Below, piece by piece: positions 8,801 through 17,043 of a stretch of DNA of 64,000 nucleotides. A program made the position numbers and the translations under genes. The DNA lies in contig NZ_FNLD01000001.1 in the NCBI RefSeq assembly GCF_900104085.1, positions 1,718,331 to 1,782,330 on the forward strand, in the 5' to 3' direction. Under the pieces are notes generated by a model, which saw only the letters and a program-made list of their open reading frames with translations, was not told the DNA's origin and searched no databases. Positions within the stretch are counted from its first letter, which is position 1, and every line of letters begins with the position of its first letter. Source of the stretch: Pseudoxanthomonas sp. CF125. Its GTDB lineage: Bacteria > Pseudomonadota > Gammaproteobacteria > Xanthomonadales > Xanthomonadaceae.

Positions 8801-10900
8801 ATGCCCCCTGTTGGACGACGCACCGTCTTGAAGTTCGTGGCCGGCGGCGTGGCCGGCGGAGTCGCCTGGGCCACCCTGCCCTGGGCCCAGTCTGCGGCCA
8901 TTGCTGGCGGCAAGCGCCCCGCGGCAACCGTGCAGGATCGGGCGCTGACGCTTTCCTTCGATGCGCGCCTGCATACGTCGCTCGCCTCGGCCGGCAAATC
9001 CCTCACTCCTTTCCAGGCCAGCGAGAGCCTGCTACTGGCCGACGGTGCAGTGGAAGACTTCGCGCTGACCGGTCAGCATGAACTTGCCCTGGACGACCCG
9101 CGTCACGGAGCTGGCCACCAGCTCATCGTCACTGGCCGATCCTCGCGCGGCATCGAGAAACGGGTCGCAGTGACCTTCTTCGACCGCCTGCCCGGCATGG
9201 CCGTGCTGCAGACCCGCTACCGCAACGATGGCGTAGCCAAACTCGAGGTGGCTGGCTGGCGCAACGGCGCCCATGAACTGGCCGAGGCGCCCGGCGGCTT
9301 CTGGAGTTTTTCCGGAGCCACCCACACCGATCGCCGCGACTGGGTGCAGCCGCTGAAGGCAGGCTTCGACCAGCGCAACACCTTGTCCATGGATTCCTCC
9401 GACTACGGCGGCGGCACTCCGGTGGCCAACCTGTGGCGCCGCGATATCGGTCTGGCCGTGGGCCATGTGGAACCTGTTGCGCGCATGCTGGACCTGCCGG
9501 TGCGCAAGACTGCGCGCGGCGGCAGTATCGCGGTCGAATCGACGCAGGCTTCGGTGCTGGAACCGGGACAGACGCTGGTCACCGAGCGCACCTTGCTGGC
9601 CGTGCACACCGGCGATCATTTCGCGCCGCTGCAGCAGTACCGGCAGTTCATGCAGGCCGAGGGTCTGCAGGGCCCAAAGCCGCCGGAGTCCGCCTTCGCG
9701 CCGATCTGGTGCGCATGGGGTTATGAGCGCGACTTCAATGTCGAGCAGATCCTGGCCACGCTGCCCAAGGCGCGCGAGCTGGGTTTCGAATGGGCGGTAC
9801 TGGACGACGGCTGGCAGACCAACGAAGGCGATTGGCGCATCGACAAGCGCAAGTTCCCGCGCGGGGAAGCGGACATGCGCGACTTCGTGAAGAAGATCCG
9901 CGCGCAAGGCATGCGCCCGCGCCTTTGGCTGGCGCCACTGGCGGCCGATCCCGGCAGCGACGTGCTGCACGAGCATGCGGACATGCTGCTGCTGGATCAG
10001 TACGGCGCCTTCCAGACCGTGACCTGGTGGAACGCGCTTACCCAGTGTCCGGCGTACCAGCCGACCATCGATTTCTACGTGGCGCTGGTGAAGAAGATCA
10101 TTGGCGACTGGGGCTTCGAAGGGCTCAAGCTGGACGGCCAGCATTTGAATGCGGTGGCGCCCTGCTACAACCCGGCGCACAAGCACGCGCATCCGACCGA
10201 CTCGGTCGAAGGCCTGGCCAAGTTCTGGCAGGCGATCTACGACGCCGCCCACCAGGCCAACCCCGAAGCGGTCGTCGAGTTGTGCCCGTGCGGCACCGCG
10301 TTCGCCTTCCACAACCTGCCGGCCACCGATCAATACCCGTCTTCCGATCCGCTGTCTTCCTGGCAGGTGCGCAGCAAGGGCAAGTCGGTCAAGGCATTGA
10401 TGGGCGACCGCAGCAGCTATGCGGGCGATCACGTGGAACTGTCGGACGGCCGCGAAGATTTCGCTTCCAGCGTCGGTATCGGCGCGGTGATTTCTTCCAA
10501 ATTCACCTGGCCCAAGGACACCGACCATCCCACCGCTCCGCTGCCGCCGGGCGGGTACGTGCTCAATGCGGAAAAAGAAGCGCTGTGGCGCAAATGGGTG
10601 GATCTGTACAAGCGGCACATGCTGCCCAAGGGCGAATACCTGGGTGCGTTGTACGACATCGGTTTCGACAAGCCGGAGGCGCATGCCATCAGCAAGGACG
10701 GCTCGATGTACTACAGCTTCTATGCCGCCGATTGGAACGGACCGGTACAGCTGCGCGGTCTGGGCCAAGGCCGCTACCGCGTGCGCGATCTGTTCAACGA
10801 AGCCGATGTCGGCGAAGTCGATGCGGGCAGCAATACGCTGGAAGTGACGTTCAAACGCTTCATCCTGCTTCAGGCCACGCCGATGGAAACCCGCGCATGA
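8801..10900 (+). CDS. Tat-exported melibiase-like glycosidase (GH36-type)
   Basis: 699 residues. The N-terminus is a twin-arginine signal (GRRTVLKFVAGG), implying folded export to the periplasm. A beta-rich N-terminal domain (~45-290) precedes a TIM barrel with IWCAWGYERDF (302-312), WAVLDDGWQTNEGDW (331-345) and GLKLDGQ with a likely nucleophile D445. Acid/base candidates are D510 and D516 in the ATDQYPSSD segment. This is the layout of GH36-like alpha-galactosidases. The last residues overlap the next gene by ATGA, so translation is probably coupled. Substrate is inferred to be an alpha-galactoside or alpha-GalNAc sugar from the neighbours. Confidence 0.82.
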   Translation: MPPVGRRTVLKFVAGGVAGGVAWATLPWAQSAAIAGGKRPAATVQDRALTLSFDARLHTSLASAGKSLTPFQASESLLLADGAVEDFALTGQHELALDDPRHGAGHQLIVTGRSSRGIEKRVAVTFFDRLPGMAVLQTRYRNDGVAKLEVAGWRNGAHELAEAPGGFWSFSGATHTDRRDWVQPLKAGFDQRNTLSMDSSDYGGGTPVANLWRRDIGLAVGHVEPVARMLDLPVRKTARGGSIAVESTQASVLEPGQTLVTERTLLAVHTGDHFAPLQQYRQFMQAEGLQGPKPPESAFAPIWCAWGYERDFNVEQILATLPKARELGFEWAVLDDGWQTNEGDWRIDKRKFPRGEADMRDFVKKIRAQGMRPRLWLAPLAADPGSDVLHEHADMLLLDQYGAFQTVTWWNALTQCPAYQPTIDFYVALVKKIIGDWGFEGLKLDGQHLNAVAPCYNPAHKHAHPTDSVEGLAKFWQAIYDAAHQANPEAVVELCPCGTAFAFHNLPATDQYPSSDPLSSWQVRSKGKSVKALMGDRSSYAGDHVELSDGREDFASSVGIGAVISSKFTWPKDTDHPTAPLPPGGYVLNAEKEALWRKWVDLYKRHMLPKGEYLGALYDIGFDKPEAHAISKDGSMYYSFYAADWNGPVQLRGLGQGRYRVRDLFNEADVGEVDAGSNTLEVTFKRFILLQATPMETRA

Positions 10901-11823
10901 GCGGCCCTTCGATCGGCACCGCCTCCTTGTCGCACAAGCGCCCCTGGCTTGTGTTCGCCCTGGCCACCGTCGTTTTGTGGGGCGTGTGGGGCGCATTGGC
11001 CGGACTGTCGGCCCAGCACGGATTTCCCGACACGCTGGTGTACTGCGTGTGGTCGCTGACCATGATTCCGCCAGCGTTGTACATCTTGTGGCGCAACGGC
11101 TGGAAGCTGGAGCGTTCGCCGCGTGCGGTCGCCTACGGCATGACCATCGGCCTGCTTGGCGCGGGTGGGCAGATGCTGCTGTTCCACACGCTGACCATCG
11201 GGCCTGCATACTTCGTTTTTCCGATCATCTCGCTGTCGCCGGTAGTCACCATCGCGCTGTCGTTTCTGTTGCTGCGCGAACGCACGGGCTGGCTGGGCAC
11301 ACTGGGCATCGTGCTGGCGCTGGTGGCGTTGCCGCTGCTGGACCTGTCCTTCGGCCGCAGCGCGACCGAAGGCCTGGGCTGGTTCCTGCAATCGCTGCTG
11401 ATCATGCTGGCCTGGGGCGTGCAGGCCTATTTCATGCGCCTGGCCAACCATACGGTCAGCGCCGAAAGCATCTTCTTCTACATGACCGTGGGCGCGCTGC
11501 TGCTGGCGCCGGTAGCGTGGGCGATGACCGACTTCAGCCAACCCATCAACCTGGGCCTGGACGGGCCGTGGGTGACTGCAGGAATACAGCTGCTCAACGC
11601 CATCGGCGCGCTGACCCTGGTCTACGCCTTCCGTCACGGCAAGGCGATCGTGGTGGCGCCGTTGACCAATGCGGGCGCACCGCTGGTGACCGCCGTGCTC
11701 TCGCTGATCTTCGCCAGCGTCGTGCCGGGCCCGTTGAAGATCGTCGGCCTGGTCCTGGCCCTTGTCGCTTCGCTGCTGCTGGTGCTCGAACCAGAGCGTG
11801 ACGCAGCCGCACCCCTTACCTGA
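10897..11823 (+). CDS. EamA/DMT-family permease, candidate amino-sugar importer
   Basis: 308 residues with about ten hydrophobic helices in two EamA-like repeats (LATVVLWGVWGAL at 21-33; AWGVQAYFMRLANH in the second half). It starts in an ATGA overlap with the glycosidase gene and is followed 16 bp later by the kbaZ-like gene, so it is part of this operon. The DMT superfamily includes sugar permeases (RhaT and GlcU relatives) as well as metabolite exporters. Since no other inner-membrane transporter exists in the locus, import of the released sugar is a reasonable inference. Family assignment is firm, substrate is not. Confidence 0.83.
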   Translation: MSGPSIGTASLSHKRPWLVFALATVVLWGVWGALAGLSAQHGFPDTLVYCVWSLTMIPPALYILWRNGWKLERSPRAVAYGMTIGLLGAGGQMLLFHTLTIGPAYFVFPIISLSPVVTIALSFLLLRERTGWLGTLGIVLALVALPLLDLSFGRSATEGLGWFLQSLLIMLAWGVQAYFMRLANHTVSAESIFFYMTVGALLLAPVAWAMTDFSQPINLGLDGPWVTAGIQLLNAIGALTLVYAFRHGKAIVVAPLTNAGAPLVTAVLSLIFASVVPGPLKIVGLVLALVASLLLVLEPERDAAAPLT

Positions 11824-11839
11824 CCGGATCTCCCTTCGC

Positions 11840-13129
11840 ATGCACGTCCTGCTCGACCTCATCGCCCGCCACAAACAGGGAAGCGCCATCGGCGTGACTT
11901 CGCTGTGCTCGGCGCATCCCATCGTCATCGAGGCCAGCTTGTTCCACGCGCAGCGCACCGGTCAGGAATTTTTACTGTTCGAAGCCACCTGCAACCAGGT
12001 CAACCAGGACGGCGGCTACACCGGCATGACTCCGGCGGATTTCGTGCGCTTCGTGCATGGCATCGCCGACCGCGTCGGCTTCGACCGCACGCGCATCGCG
12101 CTGGGCGGCGATCACCTGGGCCCGAATCCGTGGACCGCATTGGATGCCGCGGCAGCGATGGACAAGGCCGAAGCGATGGTGGCTGCGTATGTCGCCGCCG
12201 GCTTCCGCAAAATCCACCTGGATTGTTCGATGTCCTGCAGCGGCGATCCGGAGCCGCTGCAGGAAGCGGAGATCGTGCGGCGCGCAGTGCGCCTGTGCCG
12301 CGCAGCCGAAACCGCGCATGCGCAAGTCGGCGGCGAAGCGCCGGTGTATGTAATCGGCACCGAAGTACCGGTGCCGGGCGGTGCGACCGAATCGATAGAA
12401 GGCCTTGCGGTCACCACGCCGCGGGCTGCGCTGGCCACCATCGATGCGCATCGCGAAGCTTTCGCCGCCGCCGGATTGGCTGCGGCGTGGCAACGCGTGA
12501 TCGCCTCGGTCGTACAGCCCGGCGTGGAATTCGACCATCACAGCGTGATCGATTACCAGTCCGACGCCGCGCACACGCTGAGTCAAGCCATCGAAGACGT
12601 GCCCAACACGGTGTTCGAAGCGCATTCGACCGACTACCAGACCCGCGAAGCGCTGAGCGCACTCGTACGCGACCACTTCGCCATCCTCAAGGTCGGTCCC
12701 GGGCTGACCTTCGCCTTGCGCGAGGCGTTGTGGGCATTGGATGCGATCGAACGCGAATGGGTTGATGCGTCGCAACGCGCCAACCTGCGCCAGGTCGCCA
12801 TCGAACGCATGCGCGAACAACCCGGCCACTGGCGGCGCTACTACCACAGCCAGGGCGATGCGCTGTCCATCGATCTGCAGTACAGCCTGAGCGACCGCAT
12901 CCGCTACTACTGGCCCGACCCGGCCATCGAACAGGCGCGCCAGCGACTGTTCGCCAACCTGCAGGCCAATCCGCCGCCGATCTCGCTGATCAGCCAGTTC
13001 CTTCCCCACGCACTGCACGCGCTACGTACCGGGACCGCCAGCAACGATCCGCTGTCCCTGACCATGGCGCATATCGGTGCCGTACTCGACGACTATTACC
13101 ATGCATGCCATGACCAACAAGACCACTGA
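11840..13129 (+). CDS. KbaZ/GatZ-type D-tagatose-1,6-bisphosphate aldolase subunit
   Basis: 429 residues, full length for the KbaZ/GatZ family. The motifs seen are GVTSLCSAHPIVIEA (18-32), NQVNQDGGYTGMTP, GGDHLGPNPW, LDCSMSCSGDP, IGTEVPVPGGATE and a C-terminal DRIRYYWPDP segment. In enterobacteria this subunit supports the class II aldolase KbaY/GatY that splits tagatose-1,6-bisphosphate. No KbaY partner is visible in this window. In other GalNAc pathways an AgaZ-like protein is listed without a KbaY neighbour, so it may act alone or as a kinase-like subunit. The ATG at 11840 was chosen because conserved family sequence begins directly there. Confidence 0.9.
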   Translation: MHVLLDLIARHKQGSAIGVTSLCSAHPIVIEASLFHAQRTGQEFLLFEATCNQVNQDGGYTGMTPADFVRFVHGIADRVGFDRTRIALGGDHLGPNPWTALDAAAAMDKAEAMVAAYVAAGFRKIHLDCSMSCSGDPEPLQEAEIVRRAVRLCRAAETAHAQVGGEAPVYVIGTEVPVPGGATESIEGLAVTTPRAALATIDAHREAFAAAGLAAAWQRVIASVVQPGVEFDHHSVIDYQSDAAHTLSQAIEDVPNTVFEAHSTDYQTREALSALVRDHFAILKVGPGLTFALREALWALDAIEREWVDASQRANLRQVAIERMREQPGHWRRYYHSQGDALSIDLQYSLSDRIRYYWPDPAIEQARQRLFANLQANPPPISLISQFLPHALHALRTGTASNDPLSLTMAHIGAVLDDYYHACHDQQDH

Positions 13130-14276
13130 ACATCTGGGCGTGCCGGAGGCGGACCTGATCGCCTCGGGTGCGATCTGGACCGCGCGCGAGATAGAACAGC
13201 AGCCGCGCATGCTGCAGCAGACTCACGAGCTGCTCTCGGCCATGCGCGACCGGATCCAAGCCTTCGTCGCGCCCATCGCCGGCAACCCCGCCGCCCGTAT
13301 CGTCCTTACCGGTGCCGGCACTTCGTCCTACATCGGCCAATGCCTGGCGCCGCTGCTCGACCGCCAACTGGCCGCACGCGTGGATGCGGTACCGACCACC
13401 GATCTGGTCAGCGCTCCCTATCTCTATCTCGATCCCGCGCAACCCTTGCTGCTGGTGTCGTTCGGCCGCTCCGGCAACAGCCCCGAAAGCCTGGCGGCGG
13501 TGGAACTGGCCGAGTCGCTGGTCCGGGACGTGCGGCATCTGGTGGTGACCTGCAATGCCGAAGGCGCGCTCAACACCGTTCCGGCGCGCGAGTCGATGAC
13601 CCTGCTACTGCCGGAAGAAACGCACGACACCAGTTTCGCCATGACCTCCAGTTTCAGCTGCATGCTGTACGCCACGCTGCTCGCCTTCAGCGGTGCGCAG
13701 GCGCTGGACGACAGGATCGGACCGATCGCATTGGCGACCGAGCGGGTGATCAACGAGTTTCGACTGTCGCTGCAGGAGCTTGCTCTGCACGGCTTCGACC
13801 GCGTGGTCTATCTGGGCAGCGGTCTGTTCCAGGGTTTGGCCCGCGAAGCGGCGCTGAAGCTGGGCGAGCTGACCAATGGCGCAGTCGCCACCTGTTTCGA
13901 TTCGCCGCTGGGCTTCCGGCACGGGCCCAAGACCTTCATCACCGACAAGACCCTGGTGATGGTGTTCGTCTCCAATAACCCGCTCACGCGCCAGTACGAC
14001 CACGACCTGCTGGAGGAACTCCGCCAGGACGGCTGCGCAGCGCGGATCATCGAAGTCGCCGCGCAACGACGCGAGCCGCAAGCGCCGGACACGCTGCTGG
14101 TTCCCGGCATGTCCGCAGCGAGCGACATCGACCTGCTGTGGCCGTATGTGGCCGTCGCGCAGATCTACGCCTTCAACGCCTCGCGCGCGCTGGGCCTGTC
14201 GCCGGACAGCCCCAACAAGCAGGGCACGGTGAATCGCGTCGTGCAGGGCGTCAGGATCCATTCGATCACGCCATGA
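13110..14276 (+). CDS. agaS: AgaS-like SIS-domain amino-sugar-6-phosphate deaminase/isomerase
   Basis: 388 residues with two SIS domains: LTGAGTSSYIGQ near 65, VSFGRSGNSPES near 120, YLGSGLFQGLAREAALK near 230 and FRHGPKTF near 270. AgaS proteins convert galactosamine-6-phosphate to tagatose-6-phosphate and ammonia. The start codon overlaps the end of the kbaZ-like gene by 20 bp; ATGs at 13101 and 13110 are both possible. The 3' end overlaps the kinase start by ATGA. Context (sugar kinase and KbaZ-type subunit) supports the AgaS role over GlmS-like functions, since there is no glutaminase domain. Confidence 0.87.
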   Translation: MTNKTTEHLGVPEADLIASGAIWTAREIEQQPRMLQQTHELLSAMRDRIQAFVAPIAGNPAARIVLTGAGTSSYIGQCLAPLLDRQLAARVDAVPTTDLVSAPYLYLDPAQPLLLVSFGRSGNSPESLAAVELAESLVRDVRHLVVTCNAEGALNTVPARESMTLLLPEETHDTSFAMTSSFSCMLYATLLAFSGAQALDDRIGPIALATERVINEFRLSLQELALHGFDRVVYLGSGLFQGLAREAALKLGELTNGAVATCFDSPLGFRHGPKTFITDKTLVMVFVSNNPLTRQYDHDLLEELRQDGCAARIIEVAAQRREPQAPDTLLVPGMSAASDIDLLWPYVAVAQIYAFNASRALGLSPDSPNKQGTVNRVVQGVRIHSITP

Positions 14277-15223
14277 GCGCATCCGATTGCTTCCTTGGCG
14301 TGGATGGCGGCGGCACCAAGACGCGCTTCGCGCTGATCGACGGTGAAGGCCGATTGCTTGCCCAGGCGCAGCACGGCACCACTTACCATCCACAAATAGG
14401 ACTGGACGGCGTTCGCGAAATCCTCCGCTCGGGCATGGAACAGGTGTTGCTGGGGGCGGGCGCGCAAGGCGACGCCATCCGCTATGCGTTCTTCGGCCTG
14501 CCCGCCTATGGCGAAGACAGCGAGGCGACGGCGAAGCTGCAGGCCATTCCGCGCGACCTACTTGGCCACGACCGCTACGCCTGCGACAACGACATGGTCT
14601 GCGGCTGGGCAGGATCGCTGGCCTGTGCGGACGGCATCAACATCGTCGCCGGCACCGGCTCCATCGGCTACGGACAGCGCCAGGGCTACGCCGCGCGCGC
14701 GGGCGGTTGGGGCGAGGCGTTTTCGGACGAGGGCTCGGCGTACTGGATCGCCGCGCAGGGCCTCAACGCCTATTCGCGCATGAGCGACGGCCGCCTGCCG
14801 AAAGGGCCGTTGCATGCGGTGTTCAACGAAGAACTCGGCCTGGGCAACGATCTGGATATCTGCGCCCGCGTGTACGGCGAGCAGGCCCTGAGCCGCGGCG
14901 ATTTCGCCAAACTTTCCTTGCTGGTGGCCAAGGCTGCGCACCTGGGCGACGCGAACGCGATGAACATCTACACGCAGGCCGGAGACGAACTGGCCCAGAT
15001 CGCCGACTCCCTGCGTCGCGCGCTGGACTTCGGTGCCGGCGAAACCGTTCCGCTTTCCTACTCGGGCGGCGCTTTCAGCGCCGGCGAACTACTGCTGGCC
15101 CCGTTCAAGCAGGCGCTGCACCTGGCCTGTCCTACATTCGAGCTGCGGTCTCCGATACACGAGCCGCACTACGGGGCGGCGCTGTATGCGGCCAAGCTGT
15201 CCCGGCGTTCGAACCACGCGTGA
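14273..15223 (+). CDS. BadF/BadG/BcrA-type amino-sugar kinase (AgaK/GlcNAc-kinase-like)
   Basis: 316 residues of the ASKHA fold: phosphate-1 loop LGVDGGGTKTRFAL (8-21), CDNDMVCGWAG, and phosphate-2 loop VAGTGSIGYG followed by GGWGEAFSDEGSAYWIA, a signature of GlcNAc-kinase relatives. It would phosphorylate the imported amino sugar (GalN, GalNAc or GlcNAc) at C6 to feed AgaS. It is the last gene of the plus-strand operon (ATGA overlap with agaS). The DNA after its stop holds the histidine-kinase scar. Confidence 0.87.
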   Translation: MSASDCFLGVDGGGTKTRFALIDGEGRLLAQAQHGTTYHPQIGLDGVREILRSGMEQVLLGAGAQGDAIRYAFFGLPAYGEDSEATAKLQAIPRDLLGHDRYACDNDMVCGWAGSLACADGINIVAGTGSIGYGQRQGYAARAGGWGEAFSDEGSAYWIAAQGLNAYSRMSDGRLPKGPLHAVFNEELGLGNDLDICARVYGEQALSRGDFAKLSLLVAKAAHLGDANAMNIYTQAGDELAQIADSLRRALDFGAGETVPLSYSGGAFSAGELLLAPFKQALHLACPTFELRSPIHEPHYGAALYAAKLSRRSNHA

Positions 15224-15232
15224 CCCACGCGA

Positions 15233-15367
15233 TCACGCTTGGACAGAAGACCTGTGAAGACTGTTCGGCAACTGCAACCGTGCTTCAAGGCCCGAACCCG
15301 ATGCCCGGTTATTGATCACGACCGTTCCACCATGCCGGTGGATCGCAGCACGAGTGATCACCAGGCC
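15233..15367 (-). pseudogene. Remnant of a sensor histidine kinase C-terminus
   Basis: On the minus strand, about 45 codons ending at 15233 read GLVITRAAIHRHGGTV followed by INNRASGSGLEARLQLP. This is the end of a HATPase domain, where GLGLAI..HGG and a final LP normally occur. No N, G1 or H box precedes it; the upstream frame is Arg-rich and unrelated. The fragment lies between the stop of the amino-sugar kinase and the stop of the serine hydrolase, so a two-component gene was probably lost when one of the two catabolic clusters arrived. Confidence 0.55.
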
Positions 15368-15410
15368 CGCCCTGCTCCTCTGCGCACGCCGTCCCCTGCG
15401 TGCGAACGGG

Positions 15411-17021
15411 CTAAGGCGCAACAACCCGTCCATCCGCCGAAGGAGTGAACATAAGGTCCTGGTAGTCGTAGCTGAAATCGGCCAGCGGCGAAACCGGCTT
15501 CATGCTGATGCGCGCGACCTTGCCTTCTGCGTCCAACGCGAAGGTGACGTACGCGGGCTCGATCGAACTGTCGTCCCATTGCGTGCGGAAGGTGTCGTAT
15601 TGCCAATGGCTGAGCATTCCGGCCATGTTCGGAGTCTGTTGGAAGTCGATGCGCAATTTGCCCGAGCGCTCGGTGATTTCGATGGGCCCATACCATGCAT
15701 CGGCATAGCGGCCTGTGTAGCCGCTGGCGGGCAGCGAAGGGCGCGACGCTTTGCGGGCGTTCTTGCTGGCAGCCTGCAACGCCGCCAAACCGCCATCGAG
15801 GCGCTGCTTGTACCAGCTGTCGAAGTCCGCCACCCAATCGCGTGGCTTGAAACCCAGGTAGTGGTCCAGCAGTTCGTAGCCCAGACCGCGCATTACGTCC
15901 ACGTCCTCGGAATTTATCTGCAGCGAAATGCCCAGGTTCCGCTCGGGCACCAGCACGATGAAGGTCAGAACGCCAAAAACAGCGCCGCCATGCTGCACTA
16001 CTTTGACGCCGCGGTAGTCCTGCACATTCCACCCCAGCGCATAGCCGGAGAACTGCGGCGTGATGTCGGCGATGGGCGCCGGATACGCGGTTATCGGCAC
16101 CGGCACCTGCGGTGTCCACATCGCCTGGGCGGAGGCTTCGCCGTAAAGACGCTTGCCGTCGTCGCCAGGCAGCACGCCATGCGCCAGCTGTATTTGCAGC
16201 CAGCGGGCGAGATCGTTGGCGCTCGACGACAGGCCGCCGGCCGGTGCCCCCACCTGGCCCAGGCCCTCGCGCTCGGGTAGCACCTGCTGCGGACCAAGTC
16301 CGCGCACGCGCGGATCGAGCCGCGCGTGCGGTTGTATCCGGTTCGGGTTGGCGAAGCGGTCTTTCTCGTCGCTGACCGAGCTGGTCATGCCTGCAGGCTT
16401 GAACACCCGTTCGCGCATGAAGCTTTCCCAGTCCTGTCCGCTGGCCGCGGCGATCACCTCACCGGCCACGATGTAGAGGATGTTGTCGTAGGCGTAGTTG
16501 CTGCGGAAGCTGGTGGCCGGTTTCAGGTTGCGCAGCGCGCGGACGATGTCGGCGCGGCTGCGCGAGCTGCGCGGAATGAAAAGCAGGTCGCCCGCTCCGA
16601 GCCCCAAACCGCTGCGATGAACCAGCAGATCGCGAACGGTCATCTCGCGCGTCACCCAGGCGTCGTACATGCGGAAGTCGGGCAGGTGGTCGATGACCCT
16701 GTCGTCCCAGCCCAGCTTGCCTTCGTCCACCAGGATCGCAAGCGCCGCGGCAGTGAAGGCCTTGCCGGTGGAACCGGTGGGGAAGATGGTGTCGGCATCG
16801 ACGGCTTCGTTTCCGCCCAGCCTGCGTACGCCATAACCCTTGGCATGCACGATCTTACCCTGCTCTACGATGGCGACGGCCATGCCGGGAACGCCGTGTT
16901 CCTTGATCGCCTTCTCTATACGCGCGTCCAGGCCTGCCGGCGGCGCGGCCGATACGGCAGCGGACAACGAAAGGCCCGTGGCAATGATCAGGACCCGCAG
17001 ACATTTCGAAATGACGGACAT
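15411..17021 (-). CDS. Exported serine hydrolase of the beta-lactamase/penicillin-binding fold
   Basis: 536 residues with a signal peptide (1-25, ending VSAA). The class C beta-lactamase-like motifs are present: S84-T-G-K87 (SxxK, nucleophile), Y177-D-N179 (YxN) and HGG near residue 350. A C-terminal ~100-residue DUF3471-like domain follows. Family members include D-aminopeptidases, DD-peptidases and esterases. The ATG at 17021 was preferred because GGGAG lies 6 nt upstream. It is the last gene of the unit that starts with the TonB receptor at 21693, 22 bp after the YkvI-type gene, which suggests a D-stereospecific peptidase. That role is inferred. Confidence 0.83.
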   Translation of the reverse strand: MSVISKCLRVLIIATGLSLSAAVSAAPPAGLDARIEKAIKEHGVPGMAVAIVEQGKIVHAKGYGVRRLGGNEAVDADTIFPTGSTGKAFTAAALAILVDEGKLGWDDRVIDHLPDFRMYDAWVTREMTVRDLLVHRSGLGLGAGDLLFIPRSSRSRADIVRALRNLKPATSFRSNYAYDNILYIVAGEVIAAASGQDWESFMRERVFKPAGMTSSVSDEKDRFANPNRIQPHARLDPRVRGLGPQQVLPEREGLGQVGAPAGGLSSSANDLARWLQIQLAHGVLPGDDGKRLYGEASAQAMWTPQVPVPITAYPAPIADITPQFSGYALGWNVQDYRGVKVVQHGGAVFGVLTFIVLVPERNLGISLQINSEDVDVMRGLGYELLDHYLGFKPRDWVADFDSWYKQRLDGGLAALQAASKNARKASRPSLPASGYTGRYADAWYGPIEITERSGKLRIDFQQTPNMAGMLSHWQYDTFRTQWDDSSIEPAYVTFALDAEGKVARISMKPVSPLADFSYDYQDLMFTPSADGRVVAP

Positions 17022-17043
17022 CATCAACTCCCGGATACGTTTG

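Noticed and set aside
9032..11209. Long minus-strand open frame opposite the Tat-exported glycosidase and permease
   Set aside because: His/Arg-rich composition with no family signal; the plus-strand genes have full motif sets and coupled starts.
15312..16280. Plus-strand frame opposite the serine hydrolase
   Set aside because: The minus-strand hydrolase has SxxK, YxN and HGG motifs; the plus frame has no features.
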